Below are positions 35,709 through 47,045 of a stretch of 64,000 nucleotides of DNA, piece by piece; position 1 is the first letter of the stretch; each line of letters opens with the position of its first letter. A program made the translations under genes and the position numbers. The notes under the pieces were generated by a model. The model had not been told where the DNA came from and ran no database searches. It was given only the letters and a program-made list of their open reading frames with translations. The stretch is from Augochlora pura (Eukaryota; Arthropoda; Insecta; Hymenoptera; Halictidae): NCBI RefSeq assembly GCF_028453695.1, contig NC_135777.1, forward strand, positions 682,001-746,000, in the 5' to 3' direction.

Positions 35709-37022
35709 CGCGCGAACAGGGTTGAAAATGCACGCAAACATAGAGGTTCATGCATTTAAAGAGCCAACTAATCAGGGAGACCCTCCACTTACGACATTCC
35801 TCGCGCTGTATATTATCTGTATTATGCAAAACAGCGCATCAGCGAAATTATAAAATTCGAGCTGCGGCGCCCTTAGCGATCTTCTGTACACCAGCGTTCG
35901 AGTTTCATCTAAAGTGTCGATAAGATGCGCTGTTATCCTTTTTAATTAATTTGCAACAAATAGTAAATTCAGTGGTCTCTCCTAATTATAAATTTCATTG
36001 ACTTTTTATGACAAGGGCAATTGACATTGACATTTTTCCTCCTAGTCTCGTCTTCGATTTTATTTAATAATGAATATATAAATTATACTAAGTATACTTA
36101 ATTATACCCAAATTATACTAAGCACTATACCACAGCTGGTCAAAATAGCAATTCTGGAACTGAGCTTAAAATGGCTACGAGTGGAAAGGGACTAAGAAAC
36201 CATCGATTTTACAAAATGATTAGCACGCAATTTCGCAGCGAGTGAACTCTTTAATTATGAAACAATGTGAACTAGATATCGAGCATAAAACTGCGCCAGG
36301 CTTCGATTCCAATTCGAGCGATTTGGTCGAATTTGGAAAAGGGTAATTCCGTTTTAAATGGAACACTTTCGTGCGTCGCCTGTACGCGGGGGGTGGGGAA
36401 GCAACGTTCCCGCGATCCGGCGCATGGACGCGTTAGCTGTGGGTGCGCGCCTCGGCCTTCTGCAAACGGCTTCGCGCCGAACTCGCATTTGCATATGAAA
36501 ACCAGGAAGTCTCGAGGCTTACCTCTTACGAACTCGAAGGACGGAGGTTAGGTCGCGGCGGATACCAGGAAGAGAGCGGGGCTGTATTTCCCGGCAACGC
36601 CGGCTGCACCGACGCCGACAGCAGCGGCAGCAGCAGCCAACCTCTTGCCCCGGTCGTCTTAAATATTCAATGGCGTCACATTCTCGACTCGGCATGCAGA
36701 TTAGCAACGGCGAATCGCATGTTTCCTGCACAGAGGCTTGATTTTGTATCCAAGCCCATGCTCGCGCCTCCGGAATTGCTTCCCTCTATTTCGCGCGAAT
36801 TTCTTTATTCCGACCGGAATCTAAAATATTTTCACCCCGGGTCCTGCTCCGTGAGAATTATCATAAGAGTGCTTCGGAAACTTTGCGCGTTGCGATCGTC
36901 TTGAAGCTCGTGTCTGCCGACGGTGCGAATTAGCTGGGCTGCGCTTCTAACGCGGCGTTCTGCGAATTTTTAAAGTAATCCAGCGTCATTTTTCAGTATT
37001 TTTCCAGCTGTACATTTGTAGT

Positions 37023-37115
37023 TTAACCCTTTGCGCTCGAGTGGTAACTCTAAGGCGCCACTGAAATTGTCCCACCACGTCCCAAGATAATTATTATTCC
37101 AACAAAATTTCATTC
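37023..37115 (+). mobile_element. Left end of a family A MITE
   Basis: TTAA (37023-37026) is followed by CCCTTTGCGCTCGAGTGG, then CTCTAAGGCGCCACT. GAGTGG and GGCGCCACT nearly pair as a subterminal hairpin. The next part (CCACGTCCCAAGATAATT, then AACAAAATTT) aligns with the left end of the 51135 element. Beyond about 37115 the sequence is plain AT-rich and no right terminus is seen, so the copy is truncated or decayed. Confidence 0.6.
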
Positions 37116-37773
37116 TCTAAATTATAGTGCCATTTTACTATATATTATACTACATATTCATTATTTTACTATATCCGTGAACATTAGCGGAAACACGATA
37201 TCGGAAGAAGGTAGCCGTTTCAGAAATAAATTTCGCGAGCCCCTCGACTCGCGGCAATCGCGTTAACGATACTCGGAGAAAATCGGTGCGCTCCGCGGGC
37301 AACGGTATATATTTTTCTTTGGAAACAATTACGGTTAGGTCTGAAAACACGGGGCAGGCGATAAACTGCGCGGCCGGCAGAGCTAAGCAAAGATTGGCCG
37401 GCAACACCGTCTACAAGCTTTGTAGATCGTACTTCCCTAAACAATCCTACCCGGTTATAATACAATCCGGAAAGCTTTGTGCAAATGGCTAAGTGAAAGC
37501 AAAGCGCACGACGCCGCCGTTAAGGGAAAAGGCGGCGGTGAAAAAGCATAGCGGAGGAGCGAGAGGACGGAAAGGTAAAGTTACTTTATGTTTCTTAAGT
37601 TTCCTTTTAGCCAGGGGAAGCTCAAGTCGACTGTTCAGTCCTGTAAGGTTACTCCATATAAATGCAAAGGGATCCGCGGGGTCTTTCATGTTGTTAACGT
37701 GCATTTTCCCCCTTCTTCATCCTTGCCTTCTCTCTGTGCTCGCCCTTTTCCTAGCCTTTACCTCCTCTTCGGT

Positions 37774-37803
37774 TCTCTCTCTCTCTCCCTCTCTCTCTCT
37801 CTC
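37774..37803 (+). repeat. (CT)n array
   Basis: CT repeat with one CCC interruption, 30 nt. Confidence 0.9.
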
Positions 37804-40800
37804 GTCACTCCGGAGCCAAGAAAGCGGATACGAGTTTGTCGAAACCAGAAACCCATTAAAATCTACAAAGGCGATCTGGACGGAAAGATGACGGAAATCC
37901 AACGATTTCTTATTAGACCAACGGGCAAGAAACTGGGGAACAGCAGAGCTACCGTTTCGGGCCCGCGTTCAAACGTTCCGGCTCAACTCTCGCTCGCTCG
38001 CTATACCGCCAAACTTTTAATACCTTCTTTTACATCTCGGCGAATGAATGATGAAATCGCGTTAACGTGAAATTTTAGAAACCTTCCCGGTAACCGACGG
38101 GATTTGTCGGACGGGCGCGGCGATTGTTACCAGACTGTCGGAAATGATTCGTTCGCTGTGCTATTTCGGGTGAAATGGATTTTACAGGAAATTTCGCTAT
38201 TTCTGCGTTTCTTAACAGAATTTTCAGTAATTTTCTTCGGTGACCATTATTTTCGAGCAGACGGTGAATCGATTTTTCTTTTCTATGAATTTGAAATTCT
38301 TGATTGACATTTTTTTATGATTTCTTCTTTATTGTCTCTTCCATAATGCTATTATCGTTAGGCCGTAACAGGCAGCAAATAATTTGAAATCGGAGCGCGG
38401 CGTCGTTCGGACGTCGTTTCGGCTCGTTTATCCTCGAATCCGGGTTAATTTGTCATTTGAAAAAGAGAGAAAAAAGCTGTCCAGGTGTCGCAGACGATTC
38501 GTCCAGCCGCAATCACCGCGGCGCGCCTTTCTCATTTTACTCGGCAAGATTAGCGGTCAATTTTCCTGGCCTCGGAATCGTCCGCTCCATCCCCCCCTCC
38601 CCCCTCCCTCGGTTTTCTCGGCTTTCGTTATTCTTCCTGTAGTGCTCCGTCGCCACTCCGGGGGGGCCGCCAGGCAACTGTTGTTTTTCCGGCCGTGGAT
38701 CTTTAGTTTTAATTACTACGGTATCCTGACGTTTATTGCTGTTTCTTGTGGCACTTGTCGAGCCTAGGGGTGATTCTGGTCCAGGAGTTTCTCTCGAAGG
38801 CGGCCCGGGGTGTCCCGGCGAGAGAGCCTTTAGGGTGAGAGGCTCGAAGTTGTCCGGAGATGAATTTCCGAAACTAGACAGCTTGCGAAATGAACTTCTT
38901 CCAGAAGAAGACGAGAAAAGGGGGGGGGCCCCTGTGGACGACATTATTTTTTATGAACGTTGTCGCGACCGTGCCTGACACATCTCTCTGGTGCTACGCT
39001 AAGGCCTGTCCCGGGCACACGGAACGGCGCGCTCCTTAATTCGACCGCGAAAGTAATTTTTTGAAATTGCTCGACCCTCGCGCCGCTCATTTTTCACTGC
39101 GCTGTGTCGCGCGGTGTTTTCGCCGAACAATTCGATGTGTAAATATAATCGCAACAAAATTTGTCACTAGACGTTGTCATCGTCGAAGCTGTATACTTTA
39201 CATGTAACTTTTCAATAAAAATGAAAAGTTGCTACAAATATAAAAATCCCCGAATTCGATTAATTTTTGACGATCGCTTCACTCGCGAATCAAGGAGCGA
39301 ATTAATTGCAAACGAAGTGCGAGCGATGGTTGAAAAAACTGTTAGTTCCCCGAAATTATTTGCTAACGATTACCAGGGCAAACACGCTCGCACAGGAGGG
39401 TGGTAGTCACACAAGAAAGAGCGTTATTAAATTTCCTGTATATCGCGATACAAAACCGATTCGGACGCGTGTTTCCGCCGCGGGAATGAAAGGGTCGCTC
39501 TTAACGAAATATTTGTTGCCTCTCGAAACGTAAACTTACGAAGGTTTTCGAACCGAAATGATATTTAGCGAGCGCCCGCGCGCGGCAAAACGTTTGACGT
39601 TATTCGACATTTTCGCGGAATAGGGTTTCGGGTAACTTCAAAGAGCGTGAACGTCAACGAGGCTTGTATTTTCTCTCCATCGCTGGTTAAATGGTTAGAG
39701 TGGCTCCGATACATTCTCGAATCGAGTATATATCGTCGAATCCACTTGCTTGAAAGTACTCGATATATTGTGCTCGCCGACCACGGACCTATAATTGGCT
39801 CACCCTGCAATAAAGTTTCGTGCGGGAGCAGCTTAGATATCTTACGAACGACCCCGTCAGTGATATAGCGACGATAACCCCTCGATACCTATCCCTTGTT
39901 CGAGGTCCTTCTCACCCACTTACTCTGATTTACTACTCGAACGCGCAAAACGTGAGTCTGCTAACGGTTGCTCCTCGCAGTAAACCGGCGTCAAAGGGAA
40001 AAGCGTTCGTTTCGTTCCAGTGTTTCCCAGAACTGTATAGCATCGTCGTTCCTCGTTGGGAAATCTTTTAATTTTTCAAATTAAATTGATTCTTCATTTT
40101 CCAGGATGGTCTCGTGGTTTCATTATCAACTAGACTGCAGATTTTTACAAAATTTAACAAAAATGACAAATTTATAAAAAGTTAAAACTCCCTTTCTGTT
40201 AATTATAAAAAACAGAAGCCACGCAGATTGAACAAAATCATGAAATTCATGATTCCAAAATGACGAGTTTAATATACCGATATTCTTAAATTCTGTCAAT
40301 CTTTTTACTATTTTCAATTAAATTATAATATATTGACGATGAAAAACTGTGCGAGATTTTTAAATAAAAGAATATTAACATTTTCATTCGATTTTAAGAT
40401 AAGCGATAGCTGAGAAGATAGTACTGTAATTATTTTCGTTACTCTCACGTTTACTAATATTTATTAATACCGAGACTCCTTTTTTACGTGCTCTTTTAAA
40501 AATTATGAATCACAGCAGGAAATATATAATCCATTAAATGATTTCTGTAAAACGAAATTTATATATATCGAATGTACACGTGAAACGATATTAAATATGC
40601 AAATTTATGGGTTGTCTATGTGACGCGCGCGTGTGTGTATTCAGCAACATTCAATGAAAATTTAATATCTTTACAATGAAATTTCGGGCGCAATGAAAAT
40701 TTCATTTCGATCGGAAAATAAATATCCAGTTTTACACAGCTTGTAAATTAATGTTATATTTATTTTCGCGAGCATTTATTAAAACATGTATACGGTTCTT

Positions 40801-42087
40801 TATTTTTTACTTTTAATATATTAGGAGAAATTAACGAGCGAATGAACGTGAGTGTGAATTTAATTACTATAGAACATGTTAATTCGTAGGGCATATTTTT
40901 TCTTAATATTAATAAATATTAAATATTATAATAATATTAAATATATATATAATTAATATATAATATTAATAAATATTAAATATATTTGTACGTGTTCGAT
41001 GAAGTTTCGTTAACAGATAGACGGCAAGAATTATAAACCAAAGAAGGTGAACACCCGTTGAAATCACTGACAGGACGCGCCGGTGCCCGTAGCTTTATGC
41101 TACGTCAGTCGCTGTTAAGAACGAAGGAGTAAAGCGCGGATGGTCAGCAGAAACACGAAAGTTTCAAACAATAAGGATACAGCTTGGACTTCACGTCTCG
41201 TTTAGTTGAGAAGTTCGGATCTAGTTCAATGAACGTCTGTTCTAAGTACTCCTCAAATACTGCAACGTTCTAACGACCATTAACCCAGTTTGAAAACTTT
41301 AACACAACTTTAACGAATCGACGGGAAAAGGAAAAATGACGATCTATTTGTGATTTGTGAATTAATTGTCAATTCACAATTTTGTGAATTTCAATGATAT
41401 TATATTATTGAAATTCAGATTCAGATTATATTATCATTAAAATAATAACTTTTTACTAAGTTTCTACATTTTGCAACTGTTGCGAAGAATTTTTATTTCG
41501 CACAAAGCTCAAAGTTTTTTATTTCACAAAGTTCAACGCAACGATTTCGTACATCGAGCTTTTAGAGAATCGGCAACAAGTTCGGGGAAAATTGTTGCCT
41601 GGTCTCGACCACCGCGAGAAATAATGCTTATATTTAGTAAAAGCTCGAGAGCTCGGGTCGAACTAATAAAAATGCAAGAAGAACGGATTACCTTTTCGTA
41701 GCCGCAACAACTAATCACGGCTTAGCGCTCGGATAGCAGCTCTCTCATTTCTCTCCTCTGTCTCGCGCCATCTCTATCTCTCCTCTGTCCATCCGTCTCT
41801 CTCGTCCCTTGCCCGGTTGCGCGCTCGCTCGCCCTTTTCCACCTCCGTTCGTCGGTTCGCGCGTTCAGTTTTACACCGCTTCAGGCCTCCCGAGTATGCT
41901 TTACGCCTTGCATCCTAGATGATGAATGAGGGATTAATTCCAACGCGGCTGTGCACCCGCAGCAAGAACTTCCCGATAAATTTAAAGTTTCTTTAAAACA
42001 ATAAGTTTGCGCCCGGCGGAACGGTGGTAGTAGTGGTGGTAGTCGATACGGGGAAAACCGTCATCTTTCATAATCGATTATTAACGA

Positions 42088-42129
42088 ACGCGCGGGCGCG
42101 CGGGCGCGCGAGAGCGAGCGAGCGAGCGC
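42088..42129. repeat. (CG)n/(GGGCGCGC)n/(GAGC)n compound repeat
   Basis: CGCGGGCGCGCGGGCGCGCG followed by AGAGCGAGCGAGCGAGCG: a GC-rich compound microsatellite. Confidence 0.9.
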
Positions 42130-42590
42130 TCGGCGCTGTTGAAAGAGGGAAAGTTTTCTACTCGCAAGGCCGGCCTATGTACTCCCCGCGTACATAAATG
42201 TACGTTGCGTTGCCGGTGATGGACGAGCACCAGGTGCGGCCAGACCCATACTTAAGTCCTGTTCGATTAATCGATTGCGCCCAGAAATAGACCGCTGTGA
42301 AGATGGCAAGGTATGATGACCGCAATGCCAACGGCGCTTCTCGCTTCCACTCTCTTTGATATTTATTCCCGTACCCCCGGTGGCTCTCGTGCGACTCTTT
42401 TATCGAAACCGAGCCGACAACAATGTTCACACGTTGTTCCTCGTCGCTCTGCAGATTTTTAAGGAGTGAATTTACTTTTAAAAATTAGAAATAAATTACA
42501 GTCGTACACCTCAATAATTTGCTTAAATATTATAAATATATTTACTTTTGACTGCTAACCAGCTCAAATCTCTCCTGCATTTTGTACCGT

Positions 42591-42618
42591 AATTTTCTGT
42601 AATTTTCTGTAATTTTGC
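42591..42618 (+). repeat. 10-bp tandem repeat x 2.8
   Basis: AATTTTCTGT repeats twice from 42591, followed by AATTTTGC. Confidence 0.75.
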
Positions 42619-43568
42619 ATCGCATAGTCTATATTTTCAATACTAGCATGAAACACGTTCCGATCTATTAGCTTGTTCACGGAATCGTCGAATGTTTACG
42701 TGTTGGAAATATAATAACCTAATTGCGTGCCGATATCAATGGCGAGATGATCACTTAAACGAATTGGATACAGTTTGTTAACGGAACGTTGTTTAGAGTT
42801 AGTTTGCTCTATCGATTGTTTCTGTCACTACAATGTTACCGCGCCCGGCACACACTTAAAAGCAATTGACTATGTCGGTGATTTCATCGGGTTAAAGCCA
42901 CTACGGGGCTCTCCTCTTGCCCTAATGAAATTCATTTCCTGCCCTAAATTGCCGAGGAACGTTCGCGTTAAAAACGAAAAGTCTTGTACGAATTAACTTG
43001 CCGCGTTTGGCCATACAAAGCGTTGCAAATGTTAAGTTATTTTCGTATATTTGAAAGTTTTTAAAAATTTCCCGCAGAAGCAAAGTTAAACGATATTTGA
43101 AACAATATTTTCTATTTTTATATTAATACCTTCCGTTTGTGCATAATTTCTCAATATTTTCTATGTTTGTATAATTTATTAATAACTTCTATTTCCGCAT
43201 AATTTCTTTATATTTCTATACTTATGTCAATAAAAGCACAGTGACTACCATGATTTACTTATAATTTTAATTCCGAGATTATCGACAAAAGAACAAAGTT
43301 TTTAAAAATTAAAACAAAAAGGAGAAAAAGGTGTAAATCAATTCGGTCTTGTTAATTCTTACAGAACACGCGCCCGGTCGGTTTTAGCGTTCGATAAGTT
43401 TAGCGTTAATTACACGGTGGTCGGAGCTTGCGAGCGAGCTCACTGGAAAATAATCCAGGCGGCGAACGAATGAAATTTCCAGAGGCGTACCGATGAAAAG
43501 TGTCGCGAAAATAATTACAGAATAGAGCGAGTCGATCTCATCGGATCACGGATATTAGAAGCAGCGCA

Positions 43569-43569
43569 C

Positions 43570-43603
<34 letters not shown>
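43569..43603 (+). repeat. (GA)n array
   Basis: GA repeat with one AAA interruption, about 35 nt, 58 bp before the CGG array. Confidence 0.9.
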
Positions 43604-43659
43604 TATCCCGCTCGCACAAATCGAATCGCGTTAGTCGCATCTATTATTTCTGTTCTCTC

Positions 43660-43661
<2 letters not shown>

Positions 43662-43696
<35 letters not shown>
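43662..43696 (+). repeat. (CGG)n trinucleotide array, about 11.7 units
   Basis: A perfect CGG run of 35 nt. Minus-strand frames through it give poly-Ala or poly-Pro but continue into the (GA)n array, so they are unlikely coding. CGG arrays in transcribed DNA can form G-quadruplexes and are length-unstable. Confidence 0.95.
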
Positions 43697-44067
43697 TCCG
43701 TCCAATCGGATTCCGACGGCGACAACGACAGCTCGATTCGATTCTCATTGGTCGGTGCCGGCGCGATACCGAGAACAGGAGGCGAACCGGGGAATCCCAA
43801 TTCCCTGAAAGATCGCATTGTAATCTTCGGCTAAAGCAACGGGGTGGAACAACAATTACGGATTGTATACGATCGGCGAAGAGGGTGATTCCCCGGGTGG
43901 AAATGCGGAGATAGATTGCCACGGACGGGGTCTAACACGGGCCTGACCATATATACGTATGCGCGCATTATCGCCCGTGTTGAACGCTGCCGTAGTACGT
44001 GTTTGCGTGTAAATCAATTGTCGTAGTAACCGCAAATCCACGCGCCACAGCGTGACGCGAGAAGGTG

Positions 44068-44147
44068 CCGTCACCGTCACCGTCACCGTCACCGTCGCGC
44101 CGTCACCGACGCCGCGCGCCGTTCCCGTTACCGTTCCCGTTCCCGTC
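44068..44147 (+). repeat. Two hexamer arrays, (CCGTCA)n and (GTTCCC)n
   Basis: CCGTCA repeats more than four times (44068-44096), then after a short GC spacer GTTCCC/GTTACC words repeat (44119-44147). The two arrays are related in pattern (CCGTnn) and may derive from a common hexamer. Confidence 0.85.
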
Positions 44148-44828
44148 GCCCGTTCCGTCGACGTCGCTCAGCGGTTTCATGAAAACGTGGCAAGATCCCC
44201 AAAAAATACATTTTCTCGCCATTATTAGTTGTTCAGGTTACATTGTTAACTAGGACTCCTTTCATACTGCGTTGATCAGCATTCATTTGTTCTGAATATT
44301 TTGTCTAATAAGACGAAACAATTCTTGTTTCTTCTGTTATTTTTATTCATTTTCATTTCGACACTTTGAGAACAGAAGAATTGAATTTGATTTCGATTTA
44401 AGAGAAATTAACGTTCCTAAATAAATTTCCTCCCCGAATAATTAACCGTCCGCCAAGTTTTAATTATCATATCCCGAATTTTCCAGGATCGGAATACGTT
44501 TTTTCCCTCCCCCGTAATACGGTTCGAATGTCAGAACATTTTCCGAGGTTTTAAACGCCGCCCTGGGATACATATGGAGCGCCAGAGGCTGGGCGCCGTT
44601 GAGTGACACGCGACATAACTTGCAATTTGGTAACTGCAGGTGCTCCGGTCACGCTAAACCGCAGTTTAATTACTATACCCGCGTGAATTGGCTCGCTGGC
44701 GCTACTGTCACGCGCAACGGTGTGCAAATTGATCTCGGCGGCCCTCTCCTCTCTGCATTGACCTCCGTGGTTTGGCCCGGCTGAGGCTCACCTTGATCGA
44801 AATCGCTGAAAAGTCCTTGCCACCCACC

Positions 44829-44858
44829 CCTCTCCCTCCCCTCTCCCTCCCCTCTCTT
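44829..44858 (+). repeat. CCTCTCCCTCC minisatellite
   Basis: Eleven-base CCTCTCCCTCC-type units repeated nearly three times; pure pyrimidine. Confidence 0.8.
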
Positions 44859-45285
44859 CCCGTGTACCATTTAAGGGGACATCAACGCCGTTGTCGAGAT
44901 TTTAAGGCTCGTCGACATTGTACAACGACTTCGTAGCGTCGACGATTTCGAGTTAGCCGGGGCAATCCTTGTTTGTCAAATGTCAGCGAATGAGATACGG
45001 ATCCGGATTGATCCCACTTGAGTCTTAACGATTGGGTTTGTCCTCCCCCGAGCCAACAGATGACACAGATGGAAGACGCTATTAATCTTTGCACACTCTG
45101 TCCGGGAAATTGTTTCATTAACCCTGGAACGTCCGAGGACCGCTTGCCAAATCCCACCAGGGACGTACTATAGCAAACATGATGCTTTCACTAGAACATA
45201 TATATTTAAATATATATCTATATAGATTTATGTATTATATTTATATATTATATTTAAATGTAATATATTTTATCTAGAATATTTT

Positions 45286-45325
45286 CAACCCTCTTAGTGC
45301 CGAAGAACGATGCATCGTTGTTAGC
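45286..45325 (+). mobile_element. Possible TTAA-like terminus with palindrome (family D)
   Basis: CAACCCTCTTAGTGCCGA (45286-45303) is followed by the palindrome AACGATGCATCGTT (45306-45319). The preceding TTCAA could be a mutated TTAA. The start resembles the segment at 18855, which shares CTCT, GTGCCGA and a palindromic block. Only one end is seen. Confidence 0.3.
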
Positions 45326-46376
45326 TACTCTTGAAAAAATATAGTTTCAAAAATCTTATTATTAAAAATATAAAAATGTAAAAATATAAGAATATAAAAA
45401 TATTAAGAATTAATTAGGCTAGTAAATATTATGTTAGGTTATGTCACGAAACACAGTAGAGAGAATACTCTTTCTCGCGCCCCGCGCATTGGCAAGGCGC
45501 GCTGATTCAGAAAATCTATGTAATCATCGATTTAATTTAATAATGCCCTTCCCTTTCCATTTTGAGAACATTATGTTGTACAAGGCGCGTCCATTTAACG
45601 GTCGAATTCTATGCAACAGGTATAAATTGCATTGAATACGCAGATTACTTCTGAAGGCGTGTAACACATTAAATTTACCGTGAAGTTAATTGGTAATAGT
45701 GCGATGTAGCACATAATTACAATATCTATGCATCGCAAATTTTCCGCATTGTTATATCGCCATATAAAAGCTGATGTCTAAATGATCTTCAACCTTGGAT
45801 ACAATTCATTGCGATACAACAAGTGTAATTTATTGAATAACACCTACGAATCCACTGGCAAATTATTAAATTATTAATTTTTCTGCAAATACAAAAATGA
45901 AATTTTAGAAATATAATAGATTTATGGAAAACAGTGATATTTCGTGCCATAATAAAATAAGAACCAGCGCTAAAGAATTTATCGGTCTCCAACCGATAAA
46001 TCGATAAGATTTTACATAATTAATTCCACGTGACGTGTACGAATGTTATTAATAAAATGTTCTCTTAAGGTCGTTTATAAACTCCTTAATGCTAATCGTT
46101 TGTAATCCGACGCACAGTGATTCACACGCATTTATCTTCACGAATGGAGTCAAGAGAATGTCAAGAGAAGTTTATTACATCGAAAAAAATGATTACGTAA
46201 TATCAATCACTTCGTTGCGAGTGCGAATGACAGGCTATTTCAAGATCACATTTTCCACTGGAAAGGACGGCCGCTGTTGCTCACCGTTAAAGAGAAGTTT
46301 CAGACAAGCGCAAAACGCGCGTTAACGTAAACAATGATCATCGAACAGCCGAACGATAAATCTTAATTAAGAAAGC

Positions 46377-46392
46377 ATTGAAAGCTTTCAAT
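46377..46392. repeat. 16-bp perfect palindrome
   Basis: ATTGAAAGCTTTCAAT is a perfect palindrome, extended by partially matching flanks (TTAAGAAAGC on the left, AATCTTAA on the right). It could be a dimeric transcription-factor site or simply a chance palindrome in AT-rich DNA. Confidence 0.6.
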
Positions 46393-46981
46393 AATCTTAA
46401 TTGTCTCCCCTTTCCTTGACTTCAAAGAGCAACTCGATGAAATCGATTAGAAGAAGATTAAAATACCATTTAACCAGAACTTAAATTACAATTTCATCCG
46501 ATGAATCATTTCCGCGATGGAAATCCATAAATATGAAATTGTTTAAGAGTAAATTTTTGAATATGAAAATTGGTCGATTTTCCAATGATTTTAGGTAAAT
46601 TTCACGATGAAATCGCGATTAAGTCGTAACGCGTTCGAAAATGTAATGCAAGCGGTGCTCGCAGTTTCGACGAAAACTACGACGACTTGTTTTCCCTCCG
46701 AATTTCGAGATCATCCTCCTCCGTGAGGGAATCACCATTTCCCCCGACACAGCCAAACAGGACAATAAAAAGTTATCCACGGCAAACGAGCGGTTCAAAC
46801 GGTTCGTTTTCGAATTAACCTCGGGTTCGGCTCGTTATTCGGGTAAATTTCATGGGAGAAAGTACACGAAGGGCCCATCCTCAAAAGAATCGACATAAAA
46901 GGGAAGGAAGGTAATCGGCATGGGTGCTGGGAACCGCCAAACTTAGTTAAAAACTTTGCAGTCAACTTGGTATTCCAAACT

Positions 46982-47045
46982 CGCGCGCGCGCGCGCCAAC
47001 CGAACTGTTCAGAAGAGAAAGGGATACAGGGGGGGGGGGGGGGGG
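46982..47045. repeat. (CG)n run and 17-nt poly-G
   Basis: An alternating CG run (46982-46996) and, 33 nt later, 17 consecutive G (47029-47045), the longest homopolymer G run in the window. It repeats the pairing seen at 25210-25258. Confidence 0.9.

Larger units (their letters stand above)
32430..37020. other. No gene seen between MITE fragments
   Basis: Holds an acceptor-like site at 33397-33424, the MITE and transposon ends listed, a GC-rich segment 34550-35060 with GGAGGGGGAGGGG, and AT-rich 35930-36130 with the direct repeat AAATTATACTAAG. The frame 36443-36904 (153 codons) has no domain. Confidence 0.5.
37116..43550. other. No gene seen; GC-rich then AT-rich desert
   Basis: 37490-39000 is GC-rich with overlapping frames on both strands (37588-38070, 38384-38767, 38537-38944). 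40070-41460 is AT-rich with almost no frames. 41720-42130 is a pyrimidine-rich then CG-rich block. 43020-43340 is AT-rich. Confidence 0.55.

Noticed and set aside
36513..36530. Minus-strand donor-like AGAG-GTAAGC
   Set aside because: No upstream pyrimidine tract or exon-like frame; single weak match.
43555..43922. Poly-Ala and poly-Pro frames at the CGG array
   Set aside because: Produced by translation of (CGG)n and (GA)n repeats.
44521..44535. tRNA B-box-like GGTTCGAATG
   Set aside because: No matching A box, acceptor stem or cloverleaf around it. Other TTCGA-containing sites (e.g. 22318, 31335) also fail.
45118..45145. TTAACCCTGGAACGTCCGAGGAC
   Set aside because: TTAA plus C-rich plus a small palindrome fits the pattern superficially, but no second copy or end is seen; likely chance.
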